Notes under the pieces: model-generated
Told to the model about the DNA's origin: nothing
The model's database searches: none
The model's input: the letters and a program-made list of their open reading frames with translations, nothing else
Assembly (NCBI GenBank): GCA_024362935.1
Contig: JANCRA010000011.1
Coordinates: 5,759,501 to 5,823,500 of the forward strand
DNA from: Setophaga petechia
Lineage: Eukaryota; Chordata; Aves; Passeriformes; Parulidae
Length of the DNA stretch: 64,000 bases
Direction: 5' to 3'
Program-made: the position numbers and the translations under genes
Shown: positions 13,068 to 24,365 of the stretch, one piece after another
How positions within the stretch are numbered: position 1 is the stretch's first letter
Layout of the letters: every line of letters begins with the position of its first letter

Positions 13068-15052
13068 CTAAACCTGCCACCAGCCTGGCAGCATGCACAC
13101 TACCAGGGCAGTGAGGTTGTTTATAAGCACAGATCAATAAGACCAGATCTCTGCCCCTGTAGGCCAACAATTAGCAAAGAAAGAGATAACAACAAAACAA
13201 ATTATATTAATAAATGGAAAAACTCCCTGTGGCAGAAAGTATTTATTCACCAGGAAGGTACACCAGGGACTAGGAAATTATTCAAAGTGCTCAAAGTCAC
13301 TTCTGCCATGGGAAAGCCAAGGGCCAAAACACAGACCCATTCAGGTCCTCACAATTCTCAATGGGAGCTCAGTTTCTTTTGTGGGTGTTGTGACAGCCCT
13401 TTATGGATTTTTGAATCCATCTGCCTTTTTATAACCTAAAGCCTTCAAGTGTTTCACGTGAGCCACAGAGCCTGTGTGGCTGAAGCAAACACACTGGGAA
13501 GGCAGTGTGAACATGGATCCTCCTCCCAGCTCACCTGCTCCTGGGGACCTGCAGTGGGACCTGTCCTTTGGAAGGCACTGACAGTCCCCACCTGCTGTAA
13601 AAGGTTTGGAACAGATTACTTGTGTGCCATTGCCCTATGCACAGAGAAAACAAGGTATTTCAGGGGGGCACATCACAGCAGACATAGATGGACTGAACCA
13701 GATGCAAAAAGATGAAACCCATGTGGTTTATTAACATATGGCACACAGGCTGGAATTGGACAAAGAAAGATCTGCCAAAATAACGAATTTCAGTGTGCTA
13801 AGGTGAGCATGTCAATAATATCCACTAGGTCCCAACCATAAGGGGACTGCATCAGAAAAAGCACAGACATGGATGAAAATTTAAAGAGCCTGGGCAAGTG
13901 CACTAAGCTTTTATTGACTCTGATCTATATTGTATGTTGATAAAATCAAAAATAAGCATTTTGAGCCATTATTCCATCTTTTATGCTAGAAAATCTTCAC
14001 ACAAGTAACCAAGTGATTCCAAGGCTGACAGGGAGAGGGTTTAGGTTATTTCTACAGAAATGTTTCTGGGGATCTCTAGCACAGACTCCAGCCATGCAGC
14101 ACTTGAAGGACGGAGGGGGTAGATGGGGAATCCCACCCCAGGCTGAGCCAGGGCTCTGGAACAGGATGCAGGATGATGTCTGCAGTGGATCCAGATGGTC
14201 AGGAAGCAAACAGCAACATGGTGAGAGTTCATGGGATGTACTGCAAGGGTTTTGCCTTACTAATCCATAACTTGGGAGCTTAAATCAGGGATGCTACAGT
14301 TCAGAGAATTTCTGTCCTCTGGCTTCTGTTTAGAAAATGTGCTCTGCAAAGTCATTCAGTAAATCTGTAGCTCAAACATGGCCACTTTGGGCCACTCAGA
14401 CCTGGCTCTTCTGGGTATTATGGTGCATCGAGCTTCCCCAAGGGACTCCTGCACATTGCTGTTTTTCTCCAGGGAGATCACACAAGAGTTGTGTCACCCT
14501 GTCATGCTGTGACCTCTCTGGCCAGACCATATGGAGGGGAGAGCCTGTGCACTGATGCAGCTGCCACTGAGCAGAGCTTCTGGGGCAGTTTCTGGGCTAG
14601 CTGAAGACCTCATGAGATTACAGGATGTTATAGCCACAGGTTAGGAGATACTGGCCTAGATAAAAAATGTTGAAATCAAGGACTTTGCATTCTTTGCTTT
14701 GGTATAACTCCAAAATTTTTCTTGGGAAAAAAGTTTAACCCACTAAGTGGCAATCTTGAGAGCCTGCAGGCCAACTCTGACAGTTCACTTTAGGGAAGTT
14801 TCCAGAGATCCCCTTCCCAAGCTGCTTTCTCTCTCAGAGGCCTATTCCCTTAATCTTCAGGCACAGTATGAACTAGCACTCTGGTAAACAAACTAGAACC
14901 ACTGAGAAATCCCAGTCTGAGAACTGCTGCAGTGAGGCAGCTTTCACCTCGCCAGAGCTCACCTACAGACACATGAGTCAGCACAGATGGTAGAAGACTC
15001 ACCTGAAAAGTCAGTGTTTATTCTGTAATGGCACTGTCAATAAATAATAAAT

Positions 15053-15140
15053 AATCTTGCAATGTCTACTCCAGAGTCAGATTTGCGGAGACCTATTCTG
15101 GTCTCCGCAAATCTGACTCTGGAGTAGACATTGCAAGATT
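15053..15140. repeat. 41-bp perfect inverted repeat with 6-nt loop
   Basis: The arms at 15,053-15,093 and 15,100-15,140 are exact reverse complements over all 41 bases, separated by TATTCT at 15,094-15,099. Pairing stops abruptly outside the arms. The arms are not simple sequence and are not recognisably part of CR1 or an LTR. It lies in NECAB1 intron 2, so a transcript of either strand would fold into a 41-bp perfect stem. Perfect identity implies a recent origin (a template-switch inversion) or a sequencing or assembly fold-back. Confidence 0.97.
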
Positions 15141-18100
15141 TCCTCCTGCTGATCATACAGGTGCACTTCAGAGGCGTTTTGGTTATTTTCTGGAAATCTT
15201 GTTGGTCACTAGCCTATGATCTTTGAATAAATCCCTTTGGTCACTGACACCAGTGAAATGGACAGGGTGTTACTGCTGCACTTGCCGTATTTTAAGGAAT
15301 CCTTTATTTATGACCTGCAGTTTTGTTAGGCCAATGTTAGCATGGTTTTAGAGCTAGGCTGAAACCCCCAGATTATTGTAATCAATATGCTGCATATATA
15401 ATCACAGTATTTTATACAGTTTCAGAATTCTACATATAAAAACCTGGTGTGTCTGCTCTGTATCATGGACATCAGGGGTACTGAATATGGCAGAATTCAA
15501 AGATTATCTCATCTGACTATTTTTCATTTTATAGATCCTAGTTCAAATACATTTAAAAATATATATTTTTTTAGGCAGGGGGAAAAGCTTTCAGTGAGTG
15601 CTTGTTTGAAATGTCAGAGAAAAAAAAGTAAACCAGACATAAATGCAGTGATTCTGACATTAATAAGATTCTGTTGCAAGTCTGCTGGTTTTTTGATATT
15701 CAGGTTTGTCAATCTATGGAGCTTTAGTCTTCTTTTATTTAGTCAGTTTTTAGAATTTTCCCTCATTTGTTTGCAGTCATTCCTGACTGCCTGAAGCATT
15801 CTGTTTACAGAGTTCCTTATGGTTCAGGCTTTTTGGGTTTTTATGAAAATGTCTGCTTCTGTGGCAGATATCACCAATGATGTTTTAAAATATCTTCCTC
15901 TTAGCAGCTTTCAGAATGTTTGAGGTATAGTTTTACTCAGTGCTTTTTCGTAACAGCTGACTTGTATCTGCAAATCAATGAAAACATCTATATACAAACC
16001 ACCTTTTTCAAACCTGTCATATTAGAGTTGCCCTCCTTAGGGCCTAGAAGCATCCAAGAGCTTGGGGGTAGGAGCTGTTAAGTTATGGCCTCTGTTAAGG
16101 CCATAATCAAACAACAATTTGAATTTTGTGGAGGAGAGGGACAGCTTAGAGCTACTTCTCCTGGGGGACAGGGCTAGGAGTCACTCCCTCCAGGTTTGAC
16201 TGGATGGACACTGAAAAGTGCCAAGGGGAGTCTCAAACGCCAGAGCATGCCATGTTTCAAGAGCAGGAGAGGAAATCCAGAGCTGGAGATCCTCATTCCC
16301 AGAGGGATGGGAAGAGAAATGACCCCCACCACGATGCCAGCAAAGGCAGGGCACTTTTCCCTAGTTATTTTGTGGTGCTCCTTGACTTTGGTCTGTGTTG
16401 AGCCATCAGTGTCAAGGCACCTTCTCCTTGTTACTCTTGCAAGATCAAGGGTTGCATTCTCAGTACATCATTACCTTTTTTTTCTTCCCCCATCTATTTG
16501 ACAGTCAGACTGTTTGTGATTGGACTTCTGCAATGTAGTCTGTATTTGAAATTCCATTTCTGTGCTAAGAGGAGGGAATTCTGGCAGGGAGCAATTCTAA
16601 TTGAGCACATGTCACAGCTGCATGGTCACAGGAGGCCCCTGGGTGACATTCACCAACAACTGGTATCATTTCATTTGACTGCAGGTCACTGCAGGGCTGA
16701 TGGGGTGCCCCACGTCCCTCCTGGCATATCAGGGGATAAGAGAAACGCCTCATGCAGACAAGAACATGCAGGTGTTGCATTCACATGTGTGTGAGGCAAC
16801 CACTGTTTCTTTAGTGATGAGGGAAGTGAATTTTTTGGGGGTGGTTAGGAAAGATTGCATTTGGCAGTTCCAGTTTCCCATTTTTTCTTTGTTACCTCTC
16901 TTGCAGGCTAGGGACAAGATTTTATTTTTTGTGAGGAATTTAATGAATTTGATTTTGTTTCAAATAGCAAAAGAAATTAAACAAATGAAGATCTTTCCTT
17001 TTAGCTGGATTTTTTTTTTCCAAATTAGTTCTGTGTGAAATCCACATGCTTTCCTTTGAGCATGTGGTGTTCTATAAAGTAAACCTTACCAAAATTTCAT
17101 TTTGACATACAGACCTGAAACATCTCCTTTCCAAAAAGGTCAATGTGCAGCATCTCACCTTTATGAAATTGGTTTTTTCCCCCCTCAGGATTTTCTGTTG
17201 CTTCTGTCAATATTATGAACCATATAGTTCTTTAAATCCTTCCCTGTGCCTTGTTCTCCCTTCAAAAAAAATCATATGACCTTTTCATTTATGGGAGATA
17301 TATGGATCAGCTCCACAAAAAGCAGAGCCATGAAATAAGAACTACAGAGAGAGTTTATGAAGCTGACCCTCTCATGGAATCTCTGCATAGCTGATATTTC
17401 CAGAAAAAGGACAGTAACAGAATGATATATGCACCTGGGCTGGCAAAGAAAGAAGCCATTTGTATGACTTCATTCACATGGCTGTTTGCTAAAGGACTTT
17501 CTTAATTGTCCACAAATGCCATAAATTATTGTAGCATTTTTGAGTACCAGCAGTTCAGTGGAATGTCTTGGCTCTTTTGATCTTTCATTTTATACTGCCT
17601 TTGCAAGAATATTTATCTTTCCTTGTGGTGGAAGGCTTATCTGGAGTCCACAGGCCACGAATTCATAGTAAAGATACTTATAAAATACTCCTACTTATAA
17701 GCTACAGCCACTTTTTTTTTGAGATATTTTTTTCCTTGCTGTCTAGCGAGAATCTAGTAAAGTTTTTGATGATATTTTCTCTGAAGGTATTTTAATCTCA
17801 CAAAATGAATGAATACAGCAGAGGAGGTTCTATTAAAAGTATACGAGAAAATTTAACAGGGCTGTGTCATGGACAGTAATGTAGTATTTGTTACTGAAAG
17901 CCAATAGCTGATTTCCTGTAGTACAGAAAGGAGACACTGAAAGTGTAAGTAGACCAGTCACTAACCAAAACCAATAATTTATGGTGACAACAGTGTAAGC
18001 ATTTTCAGTAAGTGGTCACATATCCAATAACCTTGCTGAAAATGAACTTAACTTCACAGCCTTGAAACAAATCTCCCTATCAATGTGGCACAAGCCTGAG

Positions 18101-19576
18101 CATTGCTAGATAAGCAAAGTGGAAGTCCCAAGGGCAATTGATGGTTGAGCAAACGCTATTAAAGCCTAAAAGATGAAATAATTTCAAGTTCATGGACATT
18201 AATAGAACTGAAGTGACTGAACTTTCTGCCAATAATATGTTGTAAATAAACCTATACAGGTAGGAATACCAGTGACCAAAATCTCTGAGGCTGATATGGT
18301 GTTCCCCCTGTTTTCACAGCGATGTACAGTAATGAGCTGTGGGGAAACCCAAATGAGGACTGAAGTGCTCCTAAGCACCAAACTGGATCCACCAGGGCTG
18401 GCACAGCATGAGCCCGAAGTCCAGGGCAGGGACACAAAACTCCAGGGTCTCTTTTAGTCTCCAGGGGGTTGATGAGTTCTGCTCTGTACCACGTGCTCTG
18501 ACCCTCATCAATCTTCAGGGCAGATGAACACACATTATTCCTAACACCACGAGCAGGTCTGAAGGGGATGCCAGCAGAGCTGTGCTGTGGCTGACAGACA
18601 ATGAAGCTAGAGATGCACCACTGCAGGTGCAGGGAGTCCTCCTCCTCTTCCCATGCCAGCCCTCACCTTGGAATTCACCTTGCACCATCACTGCCCATGC
18701 AAACCACTGGCAAGCTAGCTGACTGAGGGAGATAACAAAGAAACACTACAAAAAACTCTCACAGTGATGGATTCTGTGGCTCCTGAGCTCTCTGAAGGAG
18801 CCTACCATGGTCTTGTGGGAAGTGCCAGTTGCTGCACATGAGCTGGGGCAGGAATAGCAAACAGAAGTGGGCTGTGGAGGTGAGATTTCTCTCTCAGCAA
18901 CAGTACACAGTTATTCAACTTGCTCAGTTATACCACCAAACTGTACAGTAGCCACTTGCTGTCCAAGAGTTCTTCCTTGTAAGTTATCACTGATTTTCTC
19001 AATGGTATCCATTTGCCTTCTCTTTATTGAATGCACCCAGTATCTGTTTTCTGAGGATTTACTGGACTGGGAATTACTTGTCAGGGTTAAACCTGTCTGA
19101 TCTGTGGGCTTGACACTGTTCAATGCTTGTCTTGTTAATAAAAACCTTATGACTTCTGTAGTATAAATATGTGCATTGGATTCAAGAGTTTATTCTTCCA
19201 ACTGACACACTGAAAAAATACAAAAACAAGCTGATTTCTGGATGTAGCCTATGGTGGTTTAAAAAAGATAAGATGGAGCTTCTTACAAGTATTTCAGACC
19301 TTCTTGAGTCAGTGTCACTAGAAAACACCCACACTTACCCAAAGTGCAAATCAAACACAAATGTCAAATTGTGAAAATATAAGATCTGTCCTTAAAGAAG
19401 GGAAGATCAGACCACAACACAACATAATACATGGCACTGAATCTGCAAGAAACATAAAATGACATGAGGGATGTCTGCTTTTTCTGTTAGGATGTTTAAA
19501 ACATGACTTAAAATGCTGAATTAATGATGGATTCTTTTTTCCAAAGAAAAGGGGCAAGACATGCAAGAAATCTTAC

Positions 19577-19600
19577 CATTCTTGTCTCTCTTCTTAATAT
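19577..19600 (-). CDS. NECAB1: NECAB1 exon 2, 24-nt microexon, apparently frameshifted by 1 nt
   Basis: This short exon carries the end of the entering helix and the first residues of EF-hand 1. On the minus strand a good polypyrimidine tract and TTTAG acceptor precede 24 exonic bases, followed by a GTAAGA donor. Read from exon 1 (phase 0) the first codons give I-L-R-R. Read backwards from exon 3 the last codons give D-K-N plus the first base of Asp. The two readings are one nucleotide out of register: the family sequence ILRRADKN+G needs 25 nt and only 24 are present. The loss falls in the Ala codon, where the plus strand reads GTCTCTC and GTCTGCTC would be expected. As written, the frame runs on through exon 3 to an early TGA. 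Using an internal AG 8 or 11 nt downstream as acceptor would restore phase with 3-4 residues lost. Either an assembly error or a real mutation could explain this. Confidence 0.8.
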
Positions 19601-20875
19601 CTAAACAAAAAGAGAGACAGAAAGAAGAGAGTCAATTTTTTCTTTTGTATGGGTTAATAACAAACTGTGTTCTTCTTAGTACACACTTATAGTTTGGACT
19701 CTGCATCACATTTTTACAAAGCTGCATTGAATTTTAAAGTTCTTAATATGTCTTCATCCATCCCTCTAGCTTTTTTTAACTCCTCCCTTGCTATGTGCAC
19801 TGAAAATCAAGATGATAACAAGAACCAGCTTTATTTTCTAGTTTGCTTATGGATTACAAGGATGATGTTCAGGCACAAAACCTGGTACCATATGGCTGCC
19901 ATGATACTGGATTCAGGTTTGAGAGAAGTGGCTTAAAGAAGCAGAGGAAGAATGATGGCTGGGAGGAGCTGAGCATCTGAGATGGTGAGAAAGACTCATG
20001 GTTCGTGTGGGTGGAGGAAGCAAAGGGTAAGTCAGGAGAGGAGCTGGATGGCACAAAGGGATCAGACTCGGTGTCACTGCAATGGGGAATCATCCAGGAA
20101 ACGCTGCCACAAGTGTAGGCAAGCAAGAAAGCAAATCTTTCAAAAGTAGTTTCTCTTGCTGCAGCAAATATCACTGAAGTGTTTCAAAATATGTTTTTGC
20201 ACATATATTTTTGAGAGCTGACAGCAATGGAAATATTCTCTGGTCTATTAAAATCTTAGTAGCATTTAAACAGCTTCTACAGCACATGCCATGGCTGCTC
20301 TGCTCCTAGAAGTGAAACCAGACAAGATGGATCCAAGTGCCCAGCTCTCTTGGAGTACCTTTGTGATTGTTTTGTGGAGGGTGGGGTTGGCAGGGAAACC
20401 AACAGGGTTGTGACCCACATCCAGGATTTCACTGATGGTGAACTTTGCATTGAACCAAATTTTCAGCACATAAAATATGAAATATACTTAGTAAGATGAC
20501 AGTTTCCCTCCCTATTTATCCAAAATTATACATTCAATTTTCAGTATAAGGATTGGACTTTTGAGGGGATGTAGCAGTGGAGTTTCAATCAAATGAAATG
20601 TCCCATAACCGTTGGTAAAGAGTGGCAAAAGTTTCTGCTTAAGTAATTTAAAAAAATGATTTAAAATCAATTATTTTATGTATTTATTATTTTTATAATT
20701 ATTATTTAAAATTTCTATTAATTTTTTAAATTAATTAATCCCCCTGCCCCCAACCTTAAGGAAGTATTAAAATCCTTTAGACACTTGAGAGGGAGTTTGA
20801 CAGAAGACCACAGAAGAGGCTGTTTCAGCAATCATATATCACTGTCATTAGGTCTCTCTCTCTCTGGAGAGAGAT

Positions 20876-21140
20876 TATTTATAAGAACATTTAGTGACAG
20901 AACAATGGGGAATGAGATTAGATGTTAGGAAAAAAATCTTTACTGTATGGGTGCTGAGGCACTGGTACAGGTGGCCCAGGGACATTGTGGATGGCAGGTG
21001 GCGAGGCCGGGCTGGAGGAAGCTCTGAGCAACCTGGTCTAGTGGAAGGTGTCCCTGACAATGGCAGGGGCTTAGAACTGGATGATTTTTGAGATTCATTC
21101 CAACCATGCCATTTTATCATTCTATAATTTTATTATTCTA
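20876..21140 (+). mobile_element. CR1 LINE 3' end
   Basis: The plus strand carries the terminal CR1 region: the segment with 'ggtgctgaggcactggtaca', then 'gagcaacctggtctagtgga', then the degraded terminal ATTCTAT repeat units near 21,118-21,140. It is severely 5' truncated, as is typical of CR1 copies, and sits in NECAB1 intron 1 in antisense orientation to that gene. Confidence 0.88.
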
Positions 21141-22578
21141 TTCCCCAGGGGGATCAGGACCTCAGTGCACGCCCTTTCTGTGCAGCCTTACAACAAACCT
21201 CTTGCTGCCTGATCTAATTTAAATGTGTTTATATAGGTGGGGGTACTTCACTGAGGCGTAATCACACACCTACACACTCCCAAATATCTAAAGTATCTGT
21301 GACATGAATGTACTCTCACAGCAGGAAGGGCCCCCAGGGTCCAGTCCCTGCTTTGAAGCAGGCATGGCTTGGATTTAAGGTTTTCCTCCAGATATAACAG
21401 GAAAATCACAGTAACAGCCTCCTCCTATTTGTGGGTTTGTGTAAGGTATCTGCTTTCCTATAAATATGAATGTGACACTGGTTTAAGAAAATGCTGAAAA
21501 TTAAACAAATAATTTTATTTTGAATTATCTTTTCTACTTTAGTGAAATCAGAAGTTTTCAGTTTATCAGATAATCTGACCATGTGCAATTTCCTAACTCA
21601 GTGTGCTGAGTTAAATTGGGGAGATGGCTCCATTTAATGTTTTTTAGTTCTTTCCTTGGATTTATCTTCTGTTTTTGTGATGTATGACTGTCATTCTTCC
21701 ATTTCTTTTACAAGTGGTATCTCTGAGACCAAAAAAAAAAAAAATCCTGCATTTTCAATATACACTTGAATTAAAATGAAAATTGAATTGAATTGAAAAG
21801 TCAATAAAAAGTCTTATTTAAACAATTTTCTGTGGAGGCTAGAGAAATCAGGAGATGAGCAGATGAGGTTTGCTTGAAATAATTTGGGGAAAGGTTGGGG
21901 AAGTTGAAGTGGGCATATTAGAGAGAACATCTAGATAAAGAGTCTTTTAATACAGGCTATGCCATTTTCAGATGATTTGTGGAATAACGCCAATACAAGA
22001 GCTGGTCTGAAGCAGATCAGAGTTGGTCGTAGAGTTGGTCTCAAGATTTGCAGGTCTCACCAAGGTCAGGGGATACTTTGAAGATCTTCAGCTGGGAGTT
22101 TGCCTTTTACCAGGGTTTGCCTTGGAAAAAAGAAATACTCTGTGCTACACAAATTTAGACAAGAAAACTACAGCTGTGGTTTGCAAGATGCTGAGTCCTT
22201 GGTGACAGCCTAGCACAGCACCTCTTAGGGGTGGCGTGGCCAGATGTTCATCAGCACCTCCCTGGGCTCACCCTCAAAGGGCTGAGGGGCTCAAGATTCT
22301 CTGCACATTGACCTTGGGCACCTCAAATTCATCAGGGTCTAAAGGGATGGGAAGAACCTGCATGGTTAGTGAAAAAAACCTAAAAAACTTTTATAGGGTG
22401 AGAAACTTTAGTGAAAAGCACTCCCATCCCCCTGTCCCAATAAAAACAACAAAATTTGAAGCAACTTATTTAGAAAGGTGAGTGTTTCAACTGTTTTCGC
22501 TCATTTAGAATGGTGACAGAACCTCTTCTAGCCGCCAAAAAAACGCACTAACCTGCTCTCCTCACACATGCAGCCCTT

Positions 22579-22706
22579 AGAAGCAAAAGGGGAAGGGGAG
22601 AGGGAAAGGGAAAGGGAGAAGATTCACAGTCTCACCGGGCTTCACCCCCTTCGACCGAGGGAGGAGATAACAGCTCAAGAAAGAAAAAAAAAAAAAAAAA
22701 GAAAAG

Positions 22707-22737
<31 letters not shown>

Positions 22738-22800
22738 AGAAGAAATAAAAAAAGGGGGGGGGGGAGGGGGAAGGGGGGAAGTATGGAGAGGAAAAAAGAC
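22579..22800. repeat. Long polypurine tract with poly-A, GAAA and G runs
   Basis: The plus strand is mostly purine for about 220 bp, with an interruption of mixed sequence near 22,621-22,675. It starts with GGGA/AAGGG motifs (22,579-22,620), then A-runs broken by AAAG (22,680-22,752), then G11-A-G5-AA-G6 (22,754-22,778). It lies at the start of NECAB1 intron 1, beginning under 100 bp past the exon 1 donor, so the pre-mRNA is pyrimidine rich here. Such tracts can adopt triplex (H-DNA) or G-quadruplex structures and are prone to length error during sequencing. Confidence 0.9.
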
Positions 22801-22839
22801 AAGAGAAAAAGGCAAAACATAACAAACCAGGTGACCCCT

Positions 22840-23560
22840 CCCCAAACACTCGCCGGTGCCCGGTGCGGAGGGTGGCTTCCGTGCCCGTACTCACATCTCG
22901 GAAGATGCGCAGCCCCGCTCCCCGCTCCGCCGCCATCCCCCCGCCGGATGCCGCCCACCTGCCCCACCCGGCCCCGGCAGCACGCCCCAGCGAGGGCAGG
23001 AGCCGGGCCGGCCGTGCCGTGAGGGGCACATGGTCCCTGTTGCATCCTTAGGGCGGGCTCTGGCAACACTTGCGTTGTCTCCATGAAGGAAACTTGGCGG
23101 TCTGTCAGGCCGCCACGTTTGCGCACGGTCGTTTTGGCTGCCCCCTCCTTCAGCACAGTCACTTTGGGGAGATGTTTCTCAGGAAAGCCACGAGAGCCCG
23201 TTGCGAAGATGGGCTATAAAGATATAAGGTGTAAGATGAGGTCCCGGCAGTGCAGGGGTGACGGGGCGGCTCTGTGCTCCACACCGCGCTGCGGGCACCG
23301 CCAGCAGCTGCGCTCCGCAAAAGCTTCGGGCTTCATAATAAGATGATGCTTGGATATAAGATATCCCTCAAAGTGTCTCGGCCAAACCCAGGGGCTGCAG
23401 GGACGTGTAGCGCAGGTGCTCCTGGAGGGAAGCGAGCGGGGAGCAGGGGGATGGGGCAGGAGCGGGCTCGGCGGGGTCGGGGCAGAGAGGAGCAGGGCCC
23501 GGGGTCAGGGAGAGGAAGGCAGCTCTGAGGGGAGCACCCCCGAGCTACTGCACGCCCGAG
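22840..23560 (-). promoter_or_regulatory. CpG-rich promoter region of NECAB1
   Basis: A GC- and CpG-rich block surrounds NECAB1 exon 1 and stands out sharply from the AT-rich DNA on either side. It contains the proposed start codon and, upstream of it on the minus strand, roughly 600 bp that should hold the 5' UTR and the transcription start. No TATA box is apparent at a fixed distance, which fits a CpG-island promoter. The transcription start cannot be placed from sequence alone. Its low-coordinate edge abuts the purine tract at 22,579-22,800. Confidence 0.6.
22895..22936 (-). CDS. NECAB1: NECAB1 coding exon 1 (start codon to splice donor)
   Basis: This is the first coding exon of N-terminal EF-hand calcium-binding protein 1, a cytosolic neuronal Ca2+-binding protein. 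On the minus strand an ATG at 22,936-22,934 with G at -3 and G at +4 opens a 14-codon segment ending in residues RIFRD. It is followed directly by a consensus GTGAGT donor (22,894-22,889) in phase 0. Joined to the next exon this gives RIFRD then ILRR, matching the NECAB-family pattern F-x-D-[IV]-[LF]-R-R-A-D-K-N-D-D-G just before the EF-hand loop. The same frame has a TAA upstream at 23,050-23,048 and no earlier ATG, so this start is the natural choice. Only the last residues resemble the mammalian exon 1, whose leader is longer and Ser/Glu rich, so this may be an alternative or lineage-specific first exon. The exon assignment is inferred from phase, donor and local similarity. Confidence 0.72.
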
Positions 23561-24168
23561 CCAAGGAGTTCTCGCATGGAAATCCGCCAGGGGCTGTGGC
23601 TGTGCTCCCACCACGAGCAGACGGCATTGCAATTTTACATCATGTGCTGCAACAGTGGGATAGATTATATACTGCAGCTAGTGATTACTACATCAATACT
23701 GTGTTTCCAAACAAATGCTAGAATGAAGTTTTTGTTTTAAAACACCTTCCTGGATGAAAAGCCTCGGCCGTGGTGTGACTTGAAAGTTTCTGCTTCTCTC
23801 ACCTCCCTTTCAACATTTCAGAGGAAAACCTGAGAGATGGAAGAGAGAACTGTCCAGTTGGAAAGACCAGGCATTTCACAGGGTGAGCAATTTTTATCTC
23901 AATTCATAAAGATGGCTTTAAAAAAGAGATGGAAAGATCATCTCAGGCTATTTTTGTTTTTTAATAATACTGAAAGGCTTTTATTTAATCTGATTTTTAT
24001 GATGGTAATATGGGAATATATTTTTTTCCAGAGAGAGGAAAGAAGAAGAAGAAATTCCAAAGGTAGTTTCAAGAGCCAAGGGGATGAGTAGAAATAAGAA
24101 CAAGTTTCTTTAGACTATAGAGAGGCTTGTTTTTTTAAACTTTTACAGCAACAACATTAATAATTTAC

Positions 24169-24365
24169 ATATTTAACTTTTTTGACTAATTTCTATCTTT
24201 AAAAAGACCTTTGATGAAGACCCAATATCTATCTATAAAAAAAATTTCTATCTATAAAAATTCTATATATAAAAAAATCTATATTAAAAATTCTATCTAT
24301 AAAATATTTAACTTTTTTGACTAATTTCTATGTATAAAAATACCTTTGATGAAAACCCAGTATAT
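24169..24365. repeat. Diverged direct duplication with AT-rich TCTATCTATAAAA spacer repeats
   Basis: A unit of about 62 bp at 24,169-24,230 (containing ATTTAACTTTTTTGACTAAT and then CCTTTGATGAAGACCCA) recurs at 24,304-24,365 with a handful of substitutions. Between the copies are several imperfect TCTATCTATAAAAA units. The whole looks like a locally expanding AT-rich minisatellite upstream of NECAB1. Confidence 0.88.

Larger units (their letters stand above)
9953..19576 (-). other. NECAB1 intron 2
   Basis: This intron of about 9.6 kb lies between the microexon and exon 3. It holds an LTR-like element (12,678-13,067), the 41-bp perfect inverted repeat (15,053-15,140), and otherwise AT-rich unique sequence. 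Open frames inside it (for example 12,990-13,439 and 15,447-15,794) lack recognisable domains and look like chance frames or LTR-derived sequence. Confidence 0.75.
19601..22894 (-). other. NECAB1 intron 1
   Basis: This intron of about 3.3 kb runs from the GTGAGT donor after exon 1 to the TTTAG acceptor of the microexon. It contains a CR1 3' end at 20,876-21,140, a short TC/GA hairpin near 20,852-20,875, an AT-rich block at about 20,640-20,750, and the purine tract beside exon 1. I see no further NECAB1-like coding segment in it. Confidence 0.7.

Noticed and set aside
22577..23029. 150-codon minus-strand frame through NECAB1 exon 1
   Set aside because: It begins at GTG rather than ATG, and past the exon 1 donor it reads into the purine tract (Phe/Ser/Pro low complexity). 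Only the 14 codons from 22,936 to 22,895 are supported.
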